This document shows positions 32,764 through 41,602 of a stretch of DNA of 64,000 bases, in pieces; within the stretch, counting starts at the first letter, position 1; every line of letters begins with the position of its first letter. Made by a program: the position numbers and the translations under genes. Source of the stretch: UBA1563 sp041667115 (GTDB lineage: Bacteria > Bacteroidota > Ignavibacteria > Ignavibacteriales > Ignavibacteriaceae). The stretch covers positions 1-64,000 of the forward strand of contig JBAYFO010000009.1 in the NCBI GenBank assembly GCA_041667115.1, written 5' to 3'. The notes beneath the pieces were generated by a model. That model made no database searches, was not told the DNA's origin, and worked only from the letters and a program-made list of their open reading frames with translations.

Positions 32764-35700
32764 TTGATTACCACCCTTTTCAAGCAATTAGTACATGATT
32801 TTCTTTCCGAGACAAGAGACAGTTATCTAATTTCTCCACTTCACGGCGCTTCCAAAAGTCTTTTTGTTAAAGAACTTTTTGAGAAGGAAAACCAAATTGT
32901 AGTTCTGCTGCCAAGCGCACAATCAGTTTTGGAGATAAATGTTGAACTAAGCATACTCGATCTTTCCGAATATCTTTTACCTATTATAGAATTAAAAACC
33001 GAAACGCTTCAAGAAAAACTAACAGAACTTTCTAAACGCGATAAGTTCATACTCATTTCAACGTACGAATTGCTTACTTGTTCGCTACCTTCCAAGCAAG
33101 TTGTGGAACAGAATACAACTAAAATTACTGTCGGAGGAAGTTTAACATACGGCGACTTAATTGAATATTTTAATCTACTGAATTACAACCGCGATAAATT
33201 TGTTGAAGATCCGGGAGATTTTTCCGTCCGCGGCGCAATAATTGACTTCTGGTCCTACAGCGAAAAGATGCCGGTGCGCATTGAGTTTGACGGCGATTTT
33301 ATTGAGTCGATCCGCTTCTTCGATCCCGAAAGCCAGCGCTCGATTGAAAAAACAATTGAAGTAACTATTGCGGGGAGTTTGGAACAGAACAGTCAGCAGT
33401 CAGCAGTTGGCAATGGGCAGTCGGCAATGGACAGTCAGCAATCAGCAGTCGGCGGTCGGCAATCCGATATTTTTGAGTATTTGACAAATCCGGTTATTCT
33501 TGCTTCATCTTACGAGCTGAGCAATTTGGGAAGAGAAGATTCTACTAGCAATTCTTCAATTTCTAATAAAGAAAAAGTTGATGATGAGTTCAACGAAATT
33601 CTTGAAGAACTTGAAATAAATCAACCGACAACGGACAACCTTCCACTAACAACTGACCACCATCAACTAACTATTTCCTCTACCTCAGCCCGCTGGATCA
33701 TTGAAGAAGAAATTGGTACATCAGAAAATAAAATTGAGTTGGGATTTGCAGAAGCGCCGGTAATAAAATCGAATTACAAAATTTTAACAAACACTCTGCT
33801 TCAATTTGAAAAAGAAGATTACAAAATATTTATTGCCGCCGAAAACGATTTGCAGACCAACCGGCTGAATGAACTGTTTTCCGAATTGAGTGAAGAGATT
33901 TCATCCTTTATTGATGAGGGGAAAATCAAAATATTTTCGCTTGCGGTTAAAGACGGATTCATCAATAAAAAAGAAAAAGTTCTGCTGCTCACCGATTACC
34001 AAATGTTTAGCAAACCATACCGCACAAAACTTCCTTCGCACAAACCGGCAAAGAAAAACCGGAACAAGGAATTCGCCTCAATTAAACCGGGCGATTTTAT
34101 TGTGCATGAAGAATTTGGAATCGGAAGATACGGAGGGCTTGAGACCATCAAGATCGGTGAAGCCGAACAAGAATCGATGAAACTTTTTTACAGCGACGGC
34201 GGAGTGGTATACGTCAACTTAAATTATCTCCATCTTGTAAAAAAATATTCATCGAAAGAGGGAATAACTCCATCGCTTTCAACGCTAGGTTCAAGTGATT
34301 GGAGCAACACTAAGAAAAAAACGAAGAAGAAAATCAAGGAAGCAGCGCGTGAACTTATAGTTCTCTATGCGAAAAGAAAAGCGGCAATCGGTTTTGCTTT
34401 TAGTGATGATTCCGTTTGGCAGAAAGAATTGGAAGCGTCTTTCATTTACGAAGATACTCCCGACCAGGCAAAAGTGACGGAAGAAGTTAAACAGGATATG
34501 CACGCTGTTAGTCCGATGGATAGACTTGTTTGCGGTGATGTTGGTTTTGGAAAAACTGAAATCGCCGTTCGAGCCGCATTCAAAGCGGTGCAAGACGGGA
34601 AGCAGGTTGCGCTGCTCGTTCCCACAACAATTTTGGCGGAGCAGCATTACAATACTTTTGTTGATCGGCTTTCGCAGTTTCCTGTTAAAGTTGCGGCGCT
34701 CTCACGTTTTCAAACAAAAGCGCAGCAAAAAGAAATTGTTGAACAGTTGGCGCAAGCGAAAGTTGATATTGTTATCGGTACGCACCGGCTTCTTTCAAAA
34801 GACATTAAGTTTAATGATTTGGGTTTGCTCATCATCGATGAAGAACATCGCTTTGGCGTTATGGTTAAAGAGAAGCTGAAAGCGCTGAAAGTTAATGTTG
34901 ATACGCTCACGCTAACCGCAACTCCGATTCCGCGTACGTTGAATTTATCACTGCTTGGCGCGCGCGATCTATCAATCATTGCAACTCCGCCGCCAAACCG
35001 TCAGCCGATTTACACGATCGTTTCAACGTTTGATATGGCGAAAGTTAAAACATGGATTTTGAACGAACTGCACAGGAACGGACAAGTTTATTTTGTGCAT
35101 GACCGGGTTCAATCGATTGAAAAATTCTCCGGTTACTTGTTGCGGTATATGCCGGAAATAAAAATCGGGATTGCTCACGGACAGATGAAACCGGCGCAGC
35201 TTGAAGAAATTATACACGGGTTTCTCAACCGCAAATTTGATGTGCTTCTTTCAACAAAAATTATTGAATCGGGAATTGATATTCCGAATGTGAACACGAT
35301 GATCATCAACCGCGCGGATAGATTTGGACTTGCAGAACTGCATCAACTGCGCGGACGCGTTGGCAGAAGTGACCGCCAGGCATATGCTTATTTCTTGGTT
35401 CCTTCGATGGAAGGAATAAATAAAAAAGCTCTCCGCCGTTTGCAGGCGATCGAAGAATTTTCGGATATCGGAAGCGGGTTCAATCTTGCCATGCGCGATC
35501 TTGAAATTCGCGGAGCCGGAAATTTACTCGGAACAGAACAAAGCGGATTTATCAACGATGTCGGTTTTGATCTCTTCGTTAAAATGATAAACGAAGCCGT
35601 TGAAGAATTGAAGTATGAAGAATTTAAAGAAGTATTTGAAAATCTTCCAAAGCCGCAGGAGCGAACGGATCCAACAATTGACGCATATTTTGAAATTGGA

Positions 35701-36153
35701 ATTCCTACCGCATTCATGCCGGATCAAATGGACCGATTAAGTTTTTATACAGCGTTGTTCGGCGTAAAAAGCTTAAATGAAATTGAAGAAATAAAAGAAG
35801 AAATTATCGATCGTTTTGGCGATCTGCCGATTCTTGTCCGCCGTTTAATGGCAATGGCTTTGTTAAAATATTTTGCTTCGCGCGCATTATTCGAGCGAGT
35901 GATTATTCAGCGGAAAAATATTTTTCTCATTCTGCCCAAAGGTGCAAAGCAAGATTATTATCAAATCCGCTTTGTGGAAATGATGCATTACATTTTGGAG
36001 AAGTATAAAGACAAAGTTAAATTCCAGCAGCAAAAAGATTCAATGAAGTTGGCAATAGAGAACCGGTTTGAATCACCTGAAAAGACGGTTGAGTTTTTGA
36101 TTAAATTCAGCAAAGAGATAGCGGAGTTGTTCAAGAATTTGGATCCACAATAG
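32764..36153 (+). CDS. mfd: Transcription-repair coupling factor Mfd
   Basis: 1129 aa; TTG start (MITTLFKQLVHDF) with no strong Shine-Dalgarno. Order: UvrB-like N-terminal region, RNA-polymerase-interacting domain GDFIVHEEFGIGRYGGLETI, then a RecG-like translocase with Walker A GDVGFGKTEIAV, DEEH box IIDEEHRFGV, TATPIPRTLN and RGRVGRS, and a C-terminal TRCF domain. It displaces stalled RNA polymerase and recruits UvrA. Two heptanucleotide repeat arrays are embedded in the N-terminal part (residues about 209-234 and 287-303), giving low-complexity inserts rich in Gln/Ser/Gly and Thr/Asp/Leu. Confidence 0.95.
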   Translation: MITTLFKQLVHDFLSETRDSYLISPLHGASKSLFVKELFEKENQIVVLLPSAQSVLEINVELSILDLSEYLLPIIELKTETLQEKLTELSKRDKFILISTYELLTCSLPSKQVVEQNTTKITVGGSLTYGDLIEYFNLLNYNRDKFVEDPGDFSVRGAIIDFWSYSEKMPVRIEFDGDFIESIRFFDPESQRSIEKTIEVTIAGSLEQNSQQSAVGNGQSAMDSQQSAVGGRQSDIFEYLTNPVILASSYELSNLGREDSTSNSSISNKEKVDDEFNEILEELEINQPTTDNLPLTTDHHQLTISSTSARWIIEEEIGTSENKIELGFAEAPVIKSNYKILTNTLLQFEKEDYKIFIAAENDLQTNRLNELFSELSEEISSFIDEGKIKIFSLAVKDGFINKKEKVLLLTDYQMFSKPYRTKLPSHKPAKKNRNKEFASIKPGDFIVHEEFGIGRYGGLETIKIGEAEQESMKLFYSDGGVVYVNLNYLHLVKKYSSKEGITPSLSTLGSSDWSNTKKKTKKKIKEAARELIVLYAKRKAAIGFAFSDDSVWQKELEASFIYEDTPDQAKVTEEVKQDMHAVSPMDRLVCGDVGFGKTEIAVRAAFKAVQDGKQVALLVPTTILAEQHYNTFVDRLSQFPVKVAALSRFQTKAQQKEIVEQLAQAKVDIVIGTHRLLSKDIKFNDLGLLIIDEEHRFGVMVKEKLKALKVNVDTLTLTATPIPRTLNLSLLGARDLSIIATPPPNRQPIYTIVSTFDMAKVKTWILNELHRNGQVYFVHDRVQSIEKFSGYLLRYMPEIKIGIAHGQMKPAQLEEIIHGFLNRKFDVLLSTKIIESGIDIPNVNTMIINRADRFGLAELHQLRGRVGRSDRQAYAYFLVPSMEGINKKALRRLQAIEEFSDIGSGFNLAMRDLEIRGAGNLLGTEQSGFINDVGFDLFVKMINEAVEELKYEEFKEVFENLPKPQERTDPTIDAYFEIGIPTAFMPDQMDRLSFYTALFGVKSLNEIEEIKEEIIDRFGDLPILVRRLMAMALLKYFASRALFERVIIQRKNIFLILPKGAKQDYYQIRFVEMMHYILEKYKDKVKFQQQKDSMKLAIENRFESPEKTVEFLIKFSKEIAELFKNLDPQ
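33389..33465. repeat. Heptanucleotide repeat inside mfd, 11 units
   Basis: Eleven perfect-register 7-bp units: ACAGTCA, GCAGTCA, GCAGTTG, GCAATGG, GCAGTCG, GCAATGG, ACAGTCA, GCAATCA, GCAGTCG, GCGGTCG, GCAATCC. They encode a Gln/Ser/Gly-rich insert (SQQSAVGNGQSAMDSQQSAV) in the UvrB-like region of Mfd. The frame stays open throughout. Confidence 0.9.
33622..33670. repeat. Heptanucleotide repeat inside mfd, 7 units
   Basis: Seven in-register units: CAACCGA, CAACGGA, CAACCTT, CCACTAA, CAACTGA, CCACCAT, CAACTAA. They encode QPTTDNLPLTTDHHQLT. On the other strand the units resemble TCAGTTG and TTAGTTG, so this array is related to the other arrays but inserted in the opposite sense. Confidence 0.85.
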
Positions 36154-36238
36154 TTTTTGGCGAATTAATGTTAATTTTTTTTAAGGAATTATTTCGGAAG
36201 AAATAGCGTTATTTATTAAAAGATTATAGAGGTTTTTC

Positions 36239-37222
36239 ATGTACGACATTCTCATCATCGGCGCCGGACCGGCGGGCATCAGCATGGCTGTTGAAGCGGT
36301 TCACTCCGGTATCGATTCATCAAAAATTTTATTGCTTGAAAAGGCGGAAGAGCATTCTTTCTCAATAAAAAAATATTATCCCGACAACAAATTAGTCACC
36401 GCTAATTTTAAAGGATTTGAAGCAAAATGCACCGGCGTGATGTGCATTCCCGATTTAACCAAGCACGAAACCATTTCTTACCTTGATAAAGCGATCGAAG
36501 AAAATCATCTGCAAGCAAAGTATGGTGAAACCGTTTGGAAGCTGCATCAAAATAAAGATAAATCATTCATCGTTTATACGGATAAAGGAGAATATCACAC
36601 TAAAATTGTTACGATTGCTATAGGCATTTTAGGTAAACCGAATAAACCGGAGTACAAAATACCCGCTTCGTTAAAAAATTCTGTTTTCTTCGATGTGACG
36701 ACGAAGGAAATGACAAACTCAAAAGTTCTTGTAGTTGGCGGAGGCGATTCAGCTTCGGAATACTGCCAATACTTATCGCAAGCCGGTAACACCGTTTCGT
36801 TAAGTTACCGGAAAAAAGAATTCTCACGGATGAATGAGATTAACCGCGTAAGCATCTTAGCGCTTGAAGAAGAGAAAAAAGTAAATATTTTATATGAATT
36901 GGAAGTCCTTTCAATTGAAGATAAAGAAGGAAAACCGTTCGTGACATTTAAGAATGAAAAAGATTCTGCGCAAAGTTTTGATAATGTTATCTTAGCGCTT
37001 GGCGGAACAACTCCTTCCAACTTTTTGAAAATGATCGGGATTGAATTCGACGGGGAGGAACCAATTGTAAAAGAACACCATGAAACTTCTGTGCAAGGAT
37101 TATTTTTGCTTGGTGATTTAACCGCAGGAACAAAGGGTGGTTCCATTATTTGGGCGTTCAATTCATCCCGCAATGCGATGATGAAGATTTGTACGGATTA
37201 TCTTAGCTGCAATATTTCCTAA
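36239..37222 (+). CDS. FAD/NAD(P)-dependent oxidoreductase, thioredoxin-reductase-like
   Basis: 327 aa. FAD motif IIGAGPAGISMAVEA at the N terminus, NAD(P) motif LVVGGGDSASEYCQYL (about 163-178) and a C-terminal FAD motif GLFLLGDLTAG. The fold is that of thioredoxin reductase relatives such as YpdA/CzcO-type enzymes. It lacks the redox CxxC of true thioredoxin reductases at the usual place after the NAD motif; KCTGVMC near residue 62 is a CxxxxC. The electron acceptor is not predictable. AGAGGTTTTTC precedes the ATG. Confidence 0.8.
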   Translation: MYDILIIGAGPAGISMAVEAVHSGIDSSKILLLEKAEEHSFSIKKYYPDNKLVTANFKGFEAKCTGVMCIPDLTKHETISYLDKAIEENHLQAKYGETVWKLHQNKDKSFIVYTDKGEYHTKIVTIAIGILGKPNKPEYKIPASLKNSVFFDVTTKEMTNSKVLVVGGGDSASEYCQYLSQAGNTVSLSYRKKEFSRMNEINRVSILALEEEKKVNILYELEVLSIEDKEGKPFVTFKNEKDSAQSFDNVILALGGTTPSNFLKMIGIEFDGEEPIVKEHHETSVQGLFLLGDLTAGTKGGSIIWAFNSSRNAMMKICTDYLSCNIS

Positions 37223-37223
37223 A

Positions 37224-37514
37224 CTAACTTCGCTTTTGCCAGTTCTTAGGATTTCTCCTTGTATGAAAGACAGCAATTATTCTAATTTCATCTTTCAGAC
37301 TTTCATACAAGATTATGAAGGGGAATTTTTTTAAAACGGTTTTTCTTAATTGTTTGTAAGTGATGGGAAATGAGTCGGGATTTCGATTGATTCTATTTAC
37401 GGCTTCGTCAATGCACCGAACAAATTCTATATCAAGCCCGATGCTTTGTTTGCTGTACCACAATACGGCTTCATTAAATTCAACTTCTGCTTCTGGATGA
37501 AAAGTGATTCGCAC
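37224..37514 (-). CDS. ParE/RelE-type toxin
   Basis: 96 aa. The ParE-like fold is visible: ITFHPEAEVEFNEAVLWY, then FVRCIDEAVNRINRNPDSFP and the C-terminal FPFIILYESLKDEIRIIAVFHTRRNPKNW. The stop of the upstream antitoxin (37515) directly abuts this start. ParE-type toxins inhibit gyrase while RelE types cut mRNA; the sequence alone does not decide which. Confidence 0.85.
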   Translation of the reverse strand: MRITFHPEAEVEFNEAVLWYSKQSIGLDIEFVRCIDEAVNRINRNPDSFPITYKQLRKTVLKKFPFIILYESLKDEIRIIAVFHTRRNPKNWQKRS

Positions 37515-37742
37515 TTAACTGGCTTTTCTTTTTAGAAATTCGGATTTGATTTCTTCCCAACTCCTGCCCTGGTTCGGATTTTCGGTATAAGATTGTATTC
37601 TTCTATCCAATTCATCTTGTTGAGTTTGAGTAAGTTCAAAACTTTCATTCTCTATGGCGATGCTGTCCCAAATCTCTTCAACTAAAAGAATTTTTTCCGA
37701 GAGACTTAGAGCGTTAATCTGGTTTATTAATGTGTTTTCCAT
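37515..37742 (-). CDS. Addiction-module antitoxin (PF09720-type)
   Basis: 75 aa. The pattern LSLSEKILLVEEIWDSIA, then LTQTQQDELDRRIQSYTENP and GRSWEEIKSEFLKR is the well-known putative addiction-module component family that pairs with ParE/RelE toxins. The two genes abut with no gap and form an operon. Confidence 0.85.
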   Translation of the reverse strand: MENTLINQINALSLSEKILLVEEIWDSIAIENESFELTQTQQDELDRRIQSYTENPNQGRSWEEIKSEFLKRKAS

Positions 37743-37819
37743 TTTGATTCTTAATTCTTGTGAAACTTTTCAGATAAAATAATTTAATAATTTTCATTTT
37801 GCAACTCGCAAGAAGAGTT

Positions 37820-38833
37820 TTAACCTATCTGCTTTTGAACCAGTCTTTTCAACGCTTCAACCCACGCGTTGGAATCATTTAAACTTTCAACAAGTTGGAC
37901 TTTTTCTCCTCCGTGCTCAACAAAAAGCTGCTGGTATTCATGCCCGATCTCGATAATGGTTTCAAGACAATCTGCTACAAACGCAGGACTGAAAACCAAT
38001 AATTTTTTTGCCCCTTTTTTTGCCAATTCAATTATGGTTTTATCGGCAAACGGTTCAAGCCAGTTTTTATCAAGACGGGACTGAAAGCAGACCGTATATT
38101 TTTCTTTTGGAAGATTTAGTTTTCCGGCGATCAATCTTGTTGTTGCATAACAGGCTGCTTTGTAGCAAAATTTATTTTCCTCAGTAATTTCATTTTCACA
38201 GTTGTGGTCTGCACAAGGTTTGCCGTCAACGTAAACTTTATCAACTTGGCGGATTGGCAATCCATGGTAGCTGAATAAAATGTGGTCGTACTCGTTAATA
38301 TTATATTGTTTCCCTTTTTCAACAAAACAATTGATAAATCCTTCATCGTCATAAAATTGAGAAAAAGTTTTTATTTCGGGAATTACCCACCACTTACGAA
38401 TGATCTTCATAGCTTTCTCAATTGCCGAGCCGGTTGTTGCAGAGGCATATTGTGGAAACAACGGGAAGAGAAGGAGGTGCGAATAATTTTTCTTTCGCAT
38501 TTCTTCCAAAACATTTTCCATGCTTGGTTTTCCATATCGCATTGCAAGACAAACATCAACTTCACCGGCAAAACTTTTCTGCAATTTTTTTTGTAAGCTT
38601 TGGCTATAAAGGAGAAGTGGCGAACCATCTTTCGTCCAAAGCTGCTGATAAATTTTTGCTGATTTCGGTGCCCGGAACGGAACGATAATTCCATTTACAA
38701 GAAAAAATCTGGCAACCGCCGGAATATCTATTACCCGCGGATCATTGAGAAATTCCGAAAGATATTTCCGTACATCTTTAACCGACGGGCTATCGGGAGT
38801 TCCGAGTTGAATGAGCAAGACACCTGTTTTCAT
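37820..38833 (-). CDS. hemH: Ferrochelatase
   Basis: 337 aa. Inserts iron into protoporphyrin (or coproporphyrin, depending on the pathway) in haem synthesis. Motifs: MKTGVLLIQLGTPDSPSVKDV, AMRYGKPSMENVLEEM, the catalytic His in HILFSYHGLPIRQVDK, CFQSRLDKNWLEPF, and SPAFVADCLETIIEIG with the active-site Glu. CADHNCENEITEENKFCYKA adds cysteines that may bind an Fe-S cluster. The start overlaps the stop of the upstream peptidase gene by four bases. hemB lies 4.3 kb away on the other strand. Confidence 0.95.
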   Translation of the reverse strand: MKTGVLLIQLGTPDSPSVKDVRKYLSEFLNDPRVIDIPAVARFFLVNGIIVPFRAPKSAKIYQQLWTKDGSPLLLYSQSLQKKLQKSFAGEVDVCLAMRYGKPSMENVLEEMRKKNYSHLLLFPLFPQYASATTGSAIEKAMKIIRKWWVIPEIKTFSQFYDDEGFINCFVEKGKQYNINEYDHILFSYHGLPIRQVDKVYVDGKPCADHNCENEITEENKFCYKAACYATTRLIAGKLNLPKEKYTVCFQSRLDKNWLEPFADKTIIELAKKGAKKLLVFSPAFVADCLETIIEIGHEYQQLFVEHGGEKVQLVESLNDSNAWVEALKRLVQKQIG

Positions 38834-40950
38834 TTTTCTATTCCAAGTAAGTTAAAGAAGAACGCATACTGCAACGCGGTTCGTTTGAAACGTTTAAATC
38901 TTCCCGAAGCTCCGCCATGGCCCGATTCCATATCGGTATCGAGCAGAAGAAGATTTTTATCCGTTTTCATCTCGCGGAGTTTTGCTACCCACTTTGCCGG
39001 CTCCCAATATTGAACTTGAGAATCGTGCAAACCTGCGGTTACTAACAAATTGGGATATGCTTTCGCTTCAACATTATCATAGGGCGAATAAGAGAGCATA
39101 TAATCGTAATAATCTTTTTGATTTGGATTTCCCCACTCGTCATACTCGCCGGTTGTAAGGGGAATTGATTCATCAAGCATAGTTGTTACAACATCAACAA
39201 AAGGAACCGCCGCCGCTACGCCTTTAAATAAATCGGGACGTAAATTTATTACCGCACCCATCAACAAGCCGCCTGCGCTTCCGCCGTATGCAAAAAGTCT
39301 TTGCGGATTTGTGAATTTCTGTTTGATCAATTCTTCCGCGCATGAAATAAAATCAGTAAACGTATTTTTCTTTTTGAAAAATTTTCCATCTTCATACCAT
39401 TGCCTGCCGAGTTCCTGCCCGCCGCGGATATGAGCTATCGCATAGACGAAACCTCTGTCGAGCAAACTTAAACGAACAGAACTAAATGTTGGATCGGTGC
39501 TGATGCCGTATGAACCGTATCCATAAAGCAGTAACGGGTTGTTACCATTTTTCTGCAATCCTTTTTTATAAACCAATGAAATAGGAATTTGAGTTCCATC
39601 TGCTGCCGTGGCAAAAATCCGTTCTGCATGGTAGTCTTGTGGATTATAATTTCCGACCACTTCTTCTTGCTTTAACAGCGCTCGTTCTTTTGTCAGCATG
39701 TTAAAATCAAAAGTCGAATTTGGAGTAGTAAGCGAAGAATATCCGAATCGGAAGGTGTCCGTATCAAATTCGGGATTTACCGAAGCATAAACAAAATAGG
39801 TTTGCTCATCAAACGGAATTAAGTAATCACTTTTGTCTTTCCAATTAATAATGCGGATTTGTGTTAATCCATTTTTCCGTTCATGTACAATTAAATAATT
39901 TTTGAATATTTCAATTCCTTCAAGCAGCACATCTTTTCTGTGGGGAATTACTTCCGTCCAATTTTCTTTTGTAGTTTTATCGGTCGGAGTTTCCATCAAA
40001 CGGAAGTTTATCGCATCAAGATTTGTAACGATGTAAAATTTATCCCCGAAATGATCAACCGAATATTCAAGGTTTTTTTCTCTCGGCTGAATTATTTTGA
40101 ATTCACTCTCCGGTTTATCAGCCTCAACAAAACGATATTCATTTGAAAGCGTGCTGCGCGACCCGATAACGATAAATTTTTCTGATTTCGTTTTATAAAC
40201 GAAAGTGCTGAACGTTTCATCGGCTTCGTGATAAACTTCTTTATCGAGAGAAGTTTCTGTCCCTAAAATATGTTTAAAAATTTTATATGGACGCAATGCT
40301 TCATCCTGCATCGAATAAAAAATTGTCTTGTTATCGTTCGCCCAAGTAATATTTCCGGTTGAAAGAGGAACATGATCTGAAAGCGTTTTTCCGGTTTCCA
40401 AATCTTTAATGAAAATGGAATATTTTCTTCTGCCGAGCGTATCGATTCCGTAGGCAAGTAAATTATTATTTGAACTCACATCCAAACCAACCACCTGACA
40501 GAAACTATGTCCGGCGGCAAGTTCATTCACGTTCAGCATTATTTCTTCAGCGCCATCGAGTGAACTTTTTTTGCGGCAATAAACAGGATATTCTTTTCCT
40601 TCATCATATCGAGTATAGTAGAAATATCCATTGTGCTTGTAGGGAACCGACATATCGGTCTGTTTTATTCTTCCGATAATTTCATCATACAATTTTATCT
40701 GAAGAGCCTCCGTCGGCTTCATTACGGCTTTGGTATAAGCATTTTCAGCGTTCAAGTAATCAATTACTTTTGGATTTTCTCTTTCGTTCAGCCAGTAATA
40801 ATTATCTGCCCGGGTAGTTCCGTGCTTCATCAATTCTTTTTTTATTTTTTCTGCTTTTGGCGGAATCAACTCATTTCCTTTCATTTGTTGAGAGTAAAGC
40901 ATATTTAACAAAAGACTAAACACGAAAATGATGGTGAAAAGTTTCTTCAT
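38830..40950 (-). CDS. Exported prolyl oligopeptidase family peptidase (oligopeptidase B-like)
   Basis: 706 aa, S9A family. Signal peptide at residues 1-20 (FTIIFVFSLLLNMLYSQ), so periplasmic or secreted. A seven-bladed propeller (about 70-420) precedes the hydrolase domain: GYGSYGISTDPTFSS, IAHIRGGQELGRQWYEDGKF, nucleophile GGSAGGLLMG, Asp in TAGLHDSQVQYWEP and His in MESGHGGASGRFKRF. The sequence favours oligopeptidase B, which cuts after basic residues, over prolyl endopeptidase. It overlaps hemH by four bases. Confidence 0.92.
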   Translation of the reverse strand: MKKLFTIIFVFSLLLNMLYSQQMKGNELIPPKAEKIKKELMKHGTTRADNYYWLNERENPKVIDYLNAENAYTKAVMKPTEALQIKLYDEIIGRIKQTDMSVPYKHNGYFYYTRYDEGKEYPVYCRKKSSLDGAEEIMLNVNELAAGHSFCQVVGLDVSSNNNLLAYGIDTLGRRKYSIFIKDLETGKTLSDHVPLSTGNITWANDNKTIFYSMQDEALRPYKIFKHILGTETSLDKEVYHEADETFSTFVYKTKSEKFIVIGSRSTLSNEYRFVEADKPESEFKIIQPREKNLEYSVDHFGDKFYIVTNLDAINFRLMETPTDKTTKENWTEVIPHRKDVLLEGIEIFKNYLIVHERKNGLTQIRIINWKDKSDYLIPFDEQTYFVYASVNPEFDTDTFRFGYSSLTTPNSTFDFNMLTKERALLKQEEVVGNYNPQDYHAERIFATAADGTQIPISLVYKKGLQKNGNNPLLLYGYGSYGISTDPTFSSVRLSLLDRGFVYAIAHIRGGQELGRQWYEDGKFFKKKNTFTDFISCAEELIKQKFTNPQRLFAYGGSAGGLLMGAVINLRPDLFKGVAAAVPFVDVVTTMLDESIPLTTGEYDEWGNPNQKDYYDYMLSYSPYDNVEAKAYPNLLVTAGLHDSQVQYWEPAKWVAKLREMKTDKNLLLLDTDMESGHGGASGRFKRFKRTALQYAFFFNLLGIEK

Positions 40951-41101
40951 TTTGCTTCCTCAAAAGTTGTTTGATGTTTTATTGAACAAAACTAGACGTT
41001 CTTTCTCTCAATTACAAAGAAAATATTCGGTAAAGTCTAGGTTGGAAAAATTCTATTAAGGATATTTGGAAGAACAAATATCAACTTTTTTGAGAAAAAG
41101 C

Positions 41102-41509
41102 ATGTATACAGCCTACGAAACAGAAATTGCAATTCGTCCTGATGATATTGATTTAAACAACCATGTACACAACACAAAATATTTAGAATACGTTTTTGCA
41201 GCCCGTTATATTCAAATGCGAGACGGGTATAAGATGTCGATGCAGAAGTTTTGGGAACGGGAATTAAACTGGGTAATCAGTGTTACGCATATTGAATACA
41301 AACGTTCGATAAAACTTGAGGATAAAATTATTGTCCGAACACAAATTGGTGAAGTTAGCGGTGCGCAGGCAAAAGTCCTCTTTTTTATTTTGAACAAAGA
41401 GACAAACAAAGTCGCTTCGGAAGGGTATTTAGTCTATACGATGATTTCCACAAAAAGCGGCAGACCCGTAAGAATCCCCGACGACATAATTGAAATGTAT
41501 TCAAAGTAA
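41102..41509 (+). CDS. Acyl-CoA thioesterase, hot-dog fold (4HBT)
   Basis: 135 aa from the ATG at 41102 (MYTAYETEIAIRPDDIDLNN); a TTG at 41066 could add twelve residues. The 4-hydroxybenzoyl-CoA thioesterase/YbgC pattern is visible: IRPDDIDLNNHVHNTKYLEY with the catalytic Asp region and HVHN, then WVISVTHIEYKRSIKLEDKI. It probably hydrolyses short acyl-CoA or acyl-ACP esters; the substrate is unknown. It stands alone, divergent from the peptidase gene. Confidence 0.85.
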   Translation: MYTAYETEIAIRPDDIDLNNHVHNTKYLEYVFAARYIQMRDGYKMSMQKFWERELNWVISVTHIEYKRSIKLEDKIIVRTQIGEVSGAQAKVLFFILNKETNKVASEGYLVYTMISTKSGRPVRIPDDIIEMYSK

Positions 41510-41602
41510 AGAATTTAAATATAGACAGCAGTGAAAAAGATTCGTTTCGATTTCGCTAATTTTTCTCATTGGTTCTCAATTAATTAGGAGTTAATCATAA
41601 AA

